From Polycyclovorans sp964425915 (GTDB taxonomy: Bacteria > Pseudomonadota > Gammaproteobacteria > Nevskiales > Nevskiaceae): DNA of 64,000 bases. The position numbers were made by a program, and so were the translations under genes. The number at the start of each line of letters is the position of its first letter. Position 1 is the stretch's first letter. Location: contig CAYROO010000004.1 in NCBI GenBank assembly GCA_964425915.1, forward strand, positions 358,928 to 422,927, in the 5' to 3' direction. Positions 26,885-37,115 of this stretch are shown here, piece after piece. Under the pieces are notes generated by a model. It was given only the letters and a program-made list of their open reading frames with translations. It made no database searches and had not been told where the DNA came from.

Positions 26885-27325
26885 ATGGCCCTGCAGAACA
26901 TTCGTCGCAATCGCGGTTTCACGCTGATCGAAATCATGGTGGTGGTGGTCATCCTCGGCATCCTGGCCGCGGTGGTGGTGCCCCGCATCATGGACCGCCC
27001 GGATGATGCCCGCATCGCCAAGGCGCGGCAGGACATTCGGGTGCTTGAGTCCTCCCTCAACCTGTACAAGCTCGACAACTTCAACTACCCGAGCACCCAA
27101 CAGGGACTGGAAGCGCTGGTCAGCCAGCCCTCCGGTGAGCCCCAGGCCCGCAACTGGAAATCTGGCGGCTATATCAAGGCGCTGCCGAAAGATCCCTGGG
27201 GTAATGACTACCAGTTCCTCAGCCCCGGCGTGAAGGGCGAGATCGATATCTTTTCTCTGGGTGCGGACAACCGTCCAGGTGGCGAAGGCGCCGCCGCCGA
27301 CATCGGCAACTGGAACATCCAGTAA
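26885..27325 (+). CDS. gspG: Type II secretion major pseudopilin GspG
   Basis: Major subunit of the type II pseudopilus. The 146-aa prepilin has a short basic leader cut at RNRG|FTLIEIMVVV by the prepilin peptidase, with the conserved Glu at +5. The GspG-specific region LVSQPSGEPQARNWKSGGYI, LPKDPWGNDYQFLSPG and the calcium-site segment FSLGADNRPGGEG follow. A TATCAT at 26828-26833 could be the -10 box of the gsp operon, inside the divergent rhombosortase gene. Confidence 0.96.
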   Translation: MALQNIRRNRGFTLIEIMVVVVILGILAAVVVPRIMDRPDDARIAKARQDIRVLESSLNLYKLDNFNYPSTQQGLEALVSQPSGEPQARNWKSGGYIKALPKDPWGNDYQFLSPGVKGEIDIFSLGADNRPGGEGAAADIGNWNIQ

Positions 27326-27351
27326 ACAAGCACCGCGCCCGGCCTGCCACC

Positions 27352-27891
27352 ATGCCCTGCCCGGTTGCCACCGGTCGTCACCGCGGTTTTACCCTGCTCG
27401 AAGTGCTGGTGGTGGTGCTGATCATCGGCGTCATCATCAACTTCGCGGTGCTCTCCGTGGGCGACCGGGTCCAGGCTGACACGCTTGACAACGAATCCCG
27501 GCGTCTCGCTCGGTTGATGACCCTGGCGCAGGAAGAAGCCGAACTCCAGGGCCTGCTGATCGGATTCCGGCACACCGCCCGGGATATCCAGTGGCTCGCA
27601 TTGGGCGGCGACGGGCAATGGCAGCCGTACACCGAAAGCGGCCCCCTACGAAACCGTCCGCTGACCGAGCCCGTAACCCTTGCGCTTCGGGTCGAGGGCC
27701 GCGTCATGCCGCCGGCGGCCGAGACCCTCAAACCCGATGCGCCGCTGGAGCCACAGGGGCTGTTCCTGTCCAGCGGCGAAGCCACCCCGATGGTGATCGA
27801 CCTGCGGGTACCCGGCCTCGACATGGGCTACCGCATCGAGGTGGATGCGCTTGGGCGCGTACTGCGCAGCCGCGTCGACGAACCCGCATGA
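27352..27891 (+). CDS. gspH: Type II secretion minor pseudopilin GspH
   Basis: Minor pseudopilin of 179 aa. Its leader ends RHRG|FTLLEVLVVVLIIGVI with Glu at +5. The C-terminal beta-rich domain is poorly conserved, as usual for GspH. The assignment rests on position between gspG and gspI and on size. The stop overlaps the gspI start (ATGA). Confidence 0.9.
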   Translation: MPCPVATGRHRGFTLLEVLVVVLIIGVIINFAVLSVGDRVQADTLDNESRRLARLMTLAQEEAELQGLLIGFRHTARDIQWLALGGDGQWQPYTESGPLRNRPLTEPVTLALRVEGRVMPPAAETLKPDAPLEPQGLFLSSGEATPMVIDLRVPGLDMGYRIEVDALGRVLRSRVDEPA

Positions 27892-28268
27892 ATCGCGCCC
27901 GTGGCTTCACCCTGGTGGAAGTGCTGGTGGCGGTGGCCATCCTCGCCATCGCCATGGCGGCCATCATTTCCGGCATGGCCCGATATGCCGACAACGCTGC
28001 TTATTTGCGCGACAAGACGCTGGCGATGTGGGTGGCGCACAACCGCATCGCCAATCTCATGGGACAACCCGAGTGGCCCTCGCTCGGCCGCAGCAACGGC
28101 ACTGACGAAATGGCGGAACATCGCTGGCGGTGGACGGCCGAGGTGAAGGAGACGCCGGACGACCGCTTGCGCCGCATCGACGTCACCGTGGCACGCGAAG
28201 CGGAACCGGAAGCACCCTTGGCAGCGGTATCCGCGTTCCGTCGGCGCCCGGCGGGAGGCGGCGGATGA
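27888..28268 (+). CDS. gspI: Type II secretion minor pseudopilin GspI
   Basis: The 126-aa pseudopilin begins MNRARG|FTLVEVLVAVAILA and has the family core NRIANLMGQPEWPSLG and RWRWTAEVKETPDDRLRRID. GspI, J and K form the pseudopilus tip. The ATG at 27888 overlaps the gspH stop and the stop overlaps gspJ, so translation is coupled. Confidence 0.93.
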   Translation: MNRARGFTLVEVLVAVAILAIAMAAIISGMARYADNAAYLRDKTLAMWVAHNRIANLMGQPEWPSLGRSNGTDEMAEHRWRWTAEVKETPDDRLRRIDVTVAREAEPEAPLAAVSAFRRRPAGGGG

Positions 28269-28990
28269 GGCGCCAGGGTCACCGGGGCTTCACCCTGCTG
28301 GAGCTGATCGTCGTGCTGCTGGTGTTTGCGGTGCTCTCGGTGATGGCCTACGGCGGGCTGCGCAGCGTGCTGAACGCGCGCAGCCAGGTGGAAACGGCCT
28401 TGGAGCGGACCGCGGTTTACCAGCGCAGCTACCGCAAGCTGCGTGATGACTTCCAGCAGCTGCGCGCTCGCCCGATACGTGATGGCTTCGGCGACCTGCA
28501 GCCCGCCTTGATGGCCTTGGACGGTGAAGGCGTGGTCTTCACCCGCGGCGGCTGGCGCAATCCCCTGCTGGCGCCGCGCGCCACATTGGAGCGGGTGCGC
28601 TACCGGCTCAGCGACCGCACGCTATACCGAGACAGCTGGCGCGTACTCGACCAGGCGCAGGACTCCGCGGTGGTCGAGCTGCCGCTGCTGCCTGACGTCG
28701 ACGTATTGCGCTGGCGCTTCCTCGATGCCAGCCAGGAATGGCAGGACGAATGGTCGCGCGAAGCTGACGGCCTCCCGCAAATGGTCGAACTGGAACTGGA
28801 AACCGCCGATTGGGGGCTGCTGCGCTGGCGCTTTCTGCCGGGGCTTTCTCCACAGGCCAGCCGTGTGCTTCAGTCTGCCGCCACCGCGGACGGCGATCTC
28901 GACGACGCACCAGCGTCAGACGCTGGCGACCCGGCGCCCACCACCGATGATGGCAGTATCGGCAATGGCGGCAGCGAGGTCACGCCATGA
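28265..28990 (+). CDS. gspJ: Type II secretion minor pseudopilin GspJ
   Basis: The 241-aa minor pseudopilin starts MRRQGHRG|FTLLELIVVLLV. RSYRKLRDDFQQLRARPIRD and MVELELETADWGLLRWRFL are typical GspJ stretches. The acidic, low-complexity C-terminal tail (about the last 35 residues) is longer than usual. It overlaps gspI and gspK by 4 bp. Confidence 0.93.
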   Translation: MRRQGHRGFTLLELIVVLLVFAVLSVMAYGGLRSVLNARSQVETALERTAVYQRSYRKLRDDFQQLRARPIRDGFGDLQPALMALDGEGVVFTRGGWRNPLLAPRATLERVRYRLSDRTLYRDSWRVLDQAQDSAVVELPLLPDVDVLRWRFLDASQEWQDEWSREADGLPQMVELELETADWGLLRWRFLPGLSPQASRVLQSAATADGDLDDAPASDAGDPAPTTDDGSIGNGGSEVTP

Positions 28991-29919
28991 AACAGCACCG
29001 AGATCAGCGTGGCGTGGCCCTGATCACCGCCATCCTGGTGGTGGCCATCGCCACCATCGCCGCCACCGCCATGGTCAACAGCGGCAACATTGCCATTCAT
29101 CGCGCCACCACAATGCAGGACACCGAAAAGGCCTGGTGGTATGTCGAAGGCGTGGAACACTGGGTGATGACCATCCTCGAACGGGACCGCGAAGCCAACG
29201 AAGTGGACTCGCTCGATGAGCCTTGGGCGCGCCCAGTGGATTACCTGCCGGTGGATGAGGGCGTACTGCGCGGGCGCTTGGTGGACCTCCAGGGGCGTTT
29301 TAACCTGAACAATCTGGGCGGCGGCGACAACGCCACTTTCGAGCGCTATCGCGGCCACTTCGAACGACTGTTCGCCCAGGTTGACGCTGGCGACAACTTC
29401 CAGGCGCGCGCGCTCGCCGCCGCCATCCGGGACTGGATAGACGCCGACCAGGAGCCCACCGGCTTCGAGGGCGCTGAAGACAACGAGTATCTTGGACTCG
29501 CCCAGCCCTACCGCGCCGCCAATCAGCCCATGGCCAGCCTCAGCGAGCTGCTGCTGGTGAAAGGCATGACCCCCGACATCTACCGAAAGCTACAGCCCCA
29601 CCTCGCCACCCTGCCGGCGATGGGCACCGCCATCAACGTCAACACCGCCACCCCGGAAGTGTTGCTGAGCATCGACCCCCAACCCAGCCCGGAACTGGCG
29701 TCCTTCCTCAAGCAGCGCGAGATCGAACCGGCCGGCGAGCTCGCTGGCGTACAAACCCTGTTCGCCGCAGGCGGCCCGCCGATTCGGATCGACAGCCAGT
29801 ACTTTCGGCTCGAAAGCGAAGCGCTGATAGGCAGTAGCCGGGTCGGCCTGTATAGTCTGCTGTATCGGCCGGGCACCGGCGGTGTGATGCTGCTGGGTCG
29901 CAGCACCGATGCCGAATAA
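28987..29919 (+). CDS. gspK: Type II secretion minor pseudopilin GspK
   Basis: The large tip pseudopilin, 310 aa. Its leader ends QRG|VALITAILVVAIATI and lacks the +5 Glu, as is normal for GspK. The helical domain contains FNLNNLGG, AIRDWIDADQEPTGFEGAED and INVNTATPEVLLSI. Its start overlaps gspJ and it is followed by gspL after 31 bp. Confidence 0.94.
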   Translation: MKQHRDQRGVALITAILVVAIATIAATAMVNSGNIAIHRATTMQDTEKAWWYVEGVEHWVMTILERDREANEVDSLDEPWARPVDYLPVDEGVLRGRLVDLQGRFNLNNLGGGDNATFERYRGHFERLFAQVDAGDNFQARALAAAIRDWIDADQEPTGFEGAEDNEYLGLAQPYRAANQPMASLSELLLVKGMTPDIYRKLQPHLATLPAMGTAINVNTATPEVLLSIDPQPSPELASFLKQREIEPAGELAGVQTLFAAGGPPIRIDSQYFRLESEALIGSSRVGLYSLLYRPGTGGVMLLGRSTDAE

Positions 29920-29950
29920 ACCCGGCGAAACCACAGCCTGAACCGAACCC

Positions 29951-31153
29951 GTGCGCGAAACGCTTTACATCCGGCTGCGCTCCACCGCGCCCTCGTCATC
30001 CGTCGAATACTGCATCGCCAGCGCTGAGACTCGGCGCGCCTGGGCTGTCGAGTGCGCGCCATTGGAAGCCGTTCTGGCACAGGCTACCGGCCGCCGCGTG
30101 GTGGTCCTGGTGCCGGGGGAGGACATCCGCCTCGATCAGCTCGATCTGCCGGTCAAACAGGCCGCCAAGGCCGCCCTGGCGGCGCCTTTTGCGCTGGAGG
30201 AATCGCTGGCCGAAGACGTCGATGACCTGCACTTCGCCGTCGGCGCCCGTCAGGCCGGCGGCGGCTTCCCGGTCGCCGTGGTGCGGCACAGCCTGATGGC
30301 GCACTGGCTCGCTCCGCTGCGCGAGGCCGGCATTCGCCCGCAGCTGATGATGCCCGAAACGCTGGCCTTGCCGGCTCCGGAGCCCGGTTGGTGGCACGCC
30401 CTGGTGGAGCCGGAACGGCTGCTGGTACGGCATGAAGCCTGGGGCGCCTTTTCCGGCACCGCCAGCGATCTTCCGCTGCTACTCGACCTGGCCGACCCCG
30501 ACCGGCAGCAGGGGGTGCGTCTGATCCTTGCCGCGGTCACCGGCGACTACACCGGGCTGGAACGTCCCACCGAGCTGCGCTCCGGCTTTCAGCACGGGCT
30601 GGAGGCCCTGTTGCAGCATCTGCCGGAGAGGCCGGCCATTAATCTGTTGCAGGGCCGCTACTCACAACAGGCCGACCTGCAACGCCTGTGGCGTCCCTGG
30701 CGGGTACCGGCGGCGATGGCCGCCGCCCTGGTGACCGCAATCTTGGCAGAGCATGGGCTGGCCACCGTTCGACTGTCCGAACAGGCGCGCAGCCAGGAGG
30801 CCCGCAACGTCGCGCGTTTCCAGCAGCTATTTCCCTCTGAAACACGCATCGTCGATCTGGGCGCGCAGGCCGAGCAGCAGTTGCAGCGACTGCAGCAGGC
30901 CGGCCAGGGCGGCGGCTTGCTGTCCCTCACCGGCACCCTGGAGCAGGCGCTGCGCAAGGTCGAGGGTCTCCGCCTTCAAGGTCTGCAGTACCGTGAGGGG
31001 GCGCTGTTCGCCAGCCTCAGCGGCAACGCCCTGAGCCAACTTGAAGCGCTGCGGGGCGAGTTCTCGCAGCGCAGCGATGTCGCCCTCGAAGTGCAGTCTG
31101 CTAACTCGGGCAGCGACGGCGTGCAGATCCGTATCCGTATCAGCCCGGCCTGA
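29951..31153 (+). CDS. gspL: Type II secretion inner-membrane protein GspL
   Basis: Links the secretion ATPase GspE to the inner-membrane platform. The 400-aa protein has an actin-like cytoplasmic domain (about residues 1-240, with VVLVPGEDIRLDQLDLPVKQ). One transmembrane segment near residue 260 and a periplasmic ferredoxin-like domain follow. It starts at a GTG. The N-terminal cytoplasmic part should bind GspE, whose gene is not in this window. Confidence 0.9.
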   Translation: MRETLYIRLRSTAPSSSVEYCIASAETRRAWAVECAPLEAVLAQATGRRVVVLVPGEDIRLDQLDLPVKQAAKAALAAPFALEESLAEDVDDLHFAVGARQAGGGFPVAVVRHSLMAHWLAPLREAGIRPQLMMPETLALPAPEPGWWHALVEPERLLVRHEAWGAFSGTASDLPLLLDLADPDRQQGVRLILAAVTGDYTGLERPTELRSGFQHGLEALLQHLPERPAINLLQGRYSQQADLQRLWRPWRVPAAMAAALVTAILAEHGLATVRLSEQARSQEARNVARFQQLFPSETRIVDLGAQAEQQLQRLQQAGQGGGLLSLTGTLEQALRKVEGLRLQGLQYREGALFASLSGNALSQLEALRGEFSQRSDVALEVQSANSGSDGVQIRIRISPA

Positions 31154-31155
31154 TC

Positions 31156-31659
31156 ATGAAAGACCAACTCGCCCCCCTGCTCGATGCCTACGCCCGACTG
31201 GCGCCGCGTGAGCGCTGGATGGTCCTTACCGCGCTGGCCGTGCTGGGCGCCACCCTGTTCTACCTGATGGCCTGGGAGCCGCTGGCGCAAGCCAGACAGC
31301 GTGAGGCGGCAGCGCTGGAGACGGCCCGCGCCCAGGCCAACCGCCTGGAGGTCATTGGCGCCGCGGTGATCGGCAGCGCGGGTGCCACCCGCCCAGCCGC
31401 AAGCAGCCGCAACCAGTCGCTGCTGGCCGCTGTGGACCAGGCCGCCCGCGGACCGACGCTGGGCAAGGCCCCCAGTCGTTTGCAGCCGGAGGGCGATGGT
31501 GAAGTCCGGGTCTGGCTGGAGCGGACCGCGTTCGACAACCTGGTGCGCTGGATCGGTGAACTGGACCGTCAACATGGCGTGCAGGTCACCACTGCCGACA
31601 TCGAACGGCTCAGTGAGCCTGGACTGGTCGATGCCCGGCTGACCTTGGTGCGCCCATGA
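31156..31659 (+). CDS. gspM: Type II secretion inner-membrane protein GspM
   Basis: The 167-aa bitopic protein has a short cytoplasmic N terminus with YARLAPRERWMVLTALAVLG, a transmembrane helix at about residues 22-40, and a periplasmic ferredoxin-like domain. It partners GspL and lies 2 bp after it. Its stop overlaps the gspN start. Confidence 0.9.
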   Translation: MKDQLAPLLDAYARLAPRERWMVLTALAVLGATLFYLMAWEPLAQARQREAAALETARAQANRLEVIGAAVIGSAGATRPAASSRNQSLLAAVDQAARGPTLGKAPSRLQPEGDGEVRVWLERTAFDNLVRWIGELDRQHGVQVTTADIERLSEPGLVDARLTLVRP

Positions 31660-32429
31660 TTCGCTGGCTTGCCCCACTGCTGGCCATTGTCGCCTTCCTC
31701 TACGGAGTGGTGGTCCAGGCGCCGGTGGCCGCCCTGTTTGGCTGGTTTGCCCCGACGCCGCTACCGGTGCAGATCAGCAGCCTCGACGGCACCCTCGTCG
31801 ACGGCCGGATAGCCGGCCTCAGCCAGGGGGCCCGTCGCTACCTGGATGAAGCCCATTGGCAGCTTCAGCCGTCGTCATTGCTGACCGGCAGGCTGCGCTA
31901 CACCCTCGAAGGACAGGCCCTTGGCAGCGTGTTTTCGGGCCAGGTGCGCGCCACCCCCAACGGTCGCGTCGGTCTCGATGACGTCACCGCTGCAGGCAAC
32001 GTCAAGGATCTGCTGCGCGCGCTGGGGCAGGGCTTCCTGCCCGTCGATGGTCAGTTCCGGCTGGTCATCGACGAGGCGACCGTGCGCAACCAGTGGCCGC
32101 AGTCGCTGAACGGCACTTTGACCCTGCACAACCTCGCCTCAACGTTGCTGCGGGATCCCCTGCCCATCGGCGACTTCCAGGCGGTCCTGTCCACCGAGCC
32201 GGGACCGGACAATCAAGCCGCCACCTTACTGGCCACCGTGCAGTCACTGGATGGCCCGCTCGAGGTCGAGGGCACAGCCCGGCAGTACGCCGATCGTCGC
32301 CAGCTGGCGGACCTGCGCATACGCGCCAAACCGGACGCACCGCCCATGTTGCGCAACATGCTCAGTGGCCTGGGGCGGCCCGATCCGGAGGGCTGGTACC
32401 GCCTCCAGCGCAGTGGTCGCCTGCCGTGA
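31656..32429 (+). CDS. gspN: Type II secretion protein GspN
   Basis: Accessory inner-membrane protein of unclear role. The 257-aa protein begins with a membrane anchor (MIRWLAPLLAIVAFLYGVVV). The motif QISSLDGTLVDGRIAGL and a mostly beta periplasmic domain that ends GWYRLQRSGRLP are typical. It overlaps gspM and the downstream nudJ start. This ends a G-to-N block; gspC, D, E and F are absent here. Confidence 0.9.
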   Translation: MIRWLAPLLAIVAFLYGVVVQAPVAALFGWFAPTPLPVQISSLDGTLVDGRIAGLSQGARRYLDEAHWQLQPSSLLTGRLRYTLEGQALGSVFSGQVRATPNGRVGLDDVTAAGNVKDLLRALGQGFLPVDGQFRLVIDEATVRNQWPQSLNGTLTLHNLASTLLRDPLPIGDFQAVLSTEPGPDNQAATLLATVQSLDGPLEVEGTARQYADRRQLADLRIRAKPDAPPMLRNMLSGLGRPDPEGWYRLQRSGRLP

Positions 32430-32878
32430 GCCTGGTCACCGAGGCACCCCATTTGGTCGTGGCTTGTGTCGTCGAGCGGGACGGCCGTTATCTGCTGGTG
32501 GAAGAGTCTGCCGGTGGCCGTCTGGTGCTCAATCAGCCCGCCGGTCATTGGGAGTACGGCGAAAATTTCATCGAGGGCGCGGTACGCGAAACGCTGGAAG
32601 AAAGCGGCTGGCATGTGCGTCCGACCCACTTTCTCGGCATCTACGAATACCAACCCGAGGGGCTGCCCTACACCTTCGTGCGCCTTGCCTTCATCGCTGA
32701 GGCGCTGCGTCACGAGCCGGACCGGCCGCTGGACGAGGGCATCGTCCGCGCGGTGTGGATGCATCGCGACGAACTCGCCGCCTGCCCCGAACGCCACCGC
32801 AGCCCGATGGTGTTGCGGTGTATTGACGATCACCGCGCCGGCCAGCGCCTGCCGCTGTCGGTCATCAGCCACCTCTGA
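32426..32878 (+). CDS. nudJ: NUDIX hydrolase NudJ-like
   Basis: A 150-aa pyrophosphohydrolase with a full Nudix box: GHWEYGE, seven residues, then RETLEESGW. In Escherichia coli NudJ acts on HMP-PP and thiamine or nucleoside diphosphates and lies upstream of mnmA, as here. It starts at the GTG at 32426 overlapping the gspN stop, so the housekeeping pair is coupled to the secretion operon by transcription. Confidence 0.88.
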   Translation: MSLVTEAPHLVVACVVERDGRYLLVEESAGGRLVLNQPAGHWEYGENFIEGAVRETLEESGWHVRPTHFLGIYEYQPEGLPYTFVRLAFIAEALRHEPDRPLDEGIVRAVWMHRDELAACPERHRSPMVLRCIDDHRAGQRLPLSVISHL

Positions 32879-32885
32879 GTCGAGG

Positions 32886-34007
32886 GTGGAGATCAACGCT
32901 CACCCCCTGCCGCCGGGCAGTCACATCGTGGTCGGGCTGTCCGGCGGGGTCGACTCCGCCGTCAGCGCCTGGTTGCTGCGGCAGCAGGGCTACCGGGTCA
33001 CGGCACTGTTCATGGTCAACTGGGAGGCCGACGAAGACGGTTACTGCACCGCAGCCGAGGACTTCCAGGACTGCCGTGCCATCGCCGAGGAAATCGGTAT
33101 CCCCCTGCAGCGCGTCGATTTCTCGGCGGACTACAAGGATCGCGTGTTCGCACAGTTCCTGGCCGACTATGCTGCCGGCCGCACGCCCAATCCGGATGTG
33201 CTGTGCAACCGCGAGGTGAAGTTCCAGCCCTTCCGCGAGTACGCCTTGCGGCTGGGTGCCGATGGCATCGCCACCGGCCACTACGCGCGGATCCATCACG
33301 GCGCGGATGGTCCGCACTTGCTCCGCTCGGTCACCGAGGACAAGGACCAGACCTATTTCCTCGCCGCCGTCCATCGCGCCCAACTGCAGAACGTGATGTT
33401 CCCGATCGGCCACCTGCAAAAGCCGGAGGTGCGCCGTCTGGCATTGGAGGCCGGCCTGCCGGTCCACCGCAAGAAGGATTCCACCGGCATTTGTTTCATT
33501 GGTGAGCGCCGCTTTCGGGACTTCCTGGCCCAGCACCTGCGCGACCAGCCCGGCGACATCGTCGATACCGCTGGGGTTCGGTTGGGCCGCCACCCAGGGC
33601 TGCATCATTTCACGGCCGGTCAACGCAAGGGCCTGCATATCGGGGGCCGCCGCGGCGCACGCGAAGCGCCCTGGTACGTGGTCGGCAAACGCGCCCGCGA
33701 AAACCAGTTGGTGGTAAGCCAGGATGCCGCTGACCCCAGGCTGTTCAGCCGCCGGATCGAGACCCTGCCGTTTCACTGGATCCACCGGCCAGCCACCCTG
33801 CCAGCGCTACTGCAGGCCCGCATCCGTCATCGCCAGGCGCTACAGGCCTGCCAGGTCGAGGTGCGCAGCGATGGGGCGCTTCGGGTTCATTTCGAAACCC
33901 CGCAGCGCGCCGCCGCACCGGGCCAGTATCTGGTGCTCTATGACGGCCTGGAATGCCTGGGCAGTGGCGAGATCGCGGGCGCCGAGCCGCTTCAGACAGT
34001 CGACTGA
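32886..34007 (+). CDS. mnmA: tRNA 2-thiouridine synthesizing enzyme MnmA
   Basis: Adds sulfur to U34 of Lys, Glu and Gln tRNAs. The 373-aa protein has the PP-loop GLSGGVDSAVSAWLL, the first catalytic cysteine in NPDVLCNREVKF, GHYARI and the second cysteine in KKDSTGICFIGERRF. I chose the GTG at 32886, 7 bp after nudJ, because it begins at the family N-terminus; longer in-frame extensions overlap nudJ. Confidence 0.95.
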   Translation: MEINAHPLPPGSHIVVGLSGGVDSAVSAWLLRQQGYRVTALFMVNWEADEDGYCTAAEDFQDCRAIAEEIGIPLQRVDFSADYKDRVFAQFLADYAAGRTPNPDVLCNREVKFQPFREYALRLGADGIATGHYARIHHGADGPHLLRSVTEDKDQTYFLAAVHRAQLQNVMFPIGHLQKPEVRRLALEAGLPVHRKKDSTGICFIGERRFRDFLAQHLRDQPGDIVDTAGVRLGRHPGLHHFTAGQRKGLHIGGRRGAREAPWYVVGKRARENQLVVSQDAADPRLFSRRIETLPFHWIHRPATLPALLQARIRHRQALQACQVEVRSDGALRVHFETPQRAAAPGQYLVLYDGLECLGSGEIAGAEPLQTVD

Positions 34008-34070
34008 GCCCGCCTCCGCCTTTTGGCGCATCCACCGGCGGTACCGTGGCCGAGCACGGGGGCAGCCCGG

Positions 34071-34076
34071 TATAAT
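34071..34076 (+). promoter_or_regulatory. Likely -10 box of the acnA promoter
   Basis: A perfect TATAAT 79 bp upstream of the acnA start. There is no good -35 hexamer at 16-18 bp, so an activator or a stationary-phase sigma factor may be needed (inference). Confidence 0.6.
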
Positions 34077-34154
34077 GACGTGTTTTCCAATCCGCGTTGC
34101 CCGTTTCGGGCAGCCGTTGACCGCTCGCCATCCACAGCCGGGAGATCTCCAGCC

Positions 34155-36821
<2,667 letters not shown>

Positions 36822-36840
36822 GTTTTTCGGGCTGCAACAA

Positions 36841-36864
36841 CGAAGGCGCCGCAAGGCGCCTTCG
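36841..36864 (+). terminator. Stem-loop terminator after acnA
   Basis: Perfect 10-bp stem CGAAGGCGCC / GGCGCCTTCG with loop GCAA, 20 bp after the stop codon. The U tract is poor (TCATAT), so termination may be incomplete. The 250 bp from here to the P-type ATPase gene hold no gene I can support. Confidence 0.55.
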
Positions 36865-37115
36865 TCATATGCGGGGCCGTGGCGACGCGGCCTCGGCTTG
36901 AACCTCAGGAGAGACTCAGGCATAACCTTCGCAGGCTTCGCCGTCAGGACCTTCAGGATGAGGATCTTCGCGCCAATACAGGATGTCTCGCTCCGGATCG
37001 GGGCGTGTGGCCTCCCTCTTGCCGGCGCGTGGTTGCACCCCAAGCATTTGCCCCAGACACCGGCGCGTCTCAGGCCGCGTGTCTCGGCTGAGTCGAAGGC
37101 GGGAGGGGCTGATCA

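Noticed and set aside
36916..37060. A short minus-strand frame ending ILYWREDPHPEG...
   Set aside because: It faintly recalls the metal-binding start of CusB-type adaptors (LYWYDPM) but is too short and lacks the Met-rich pattern; there is no ribosome site. Not enough to call a gene or a relic.
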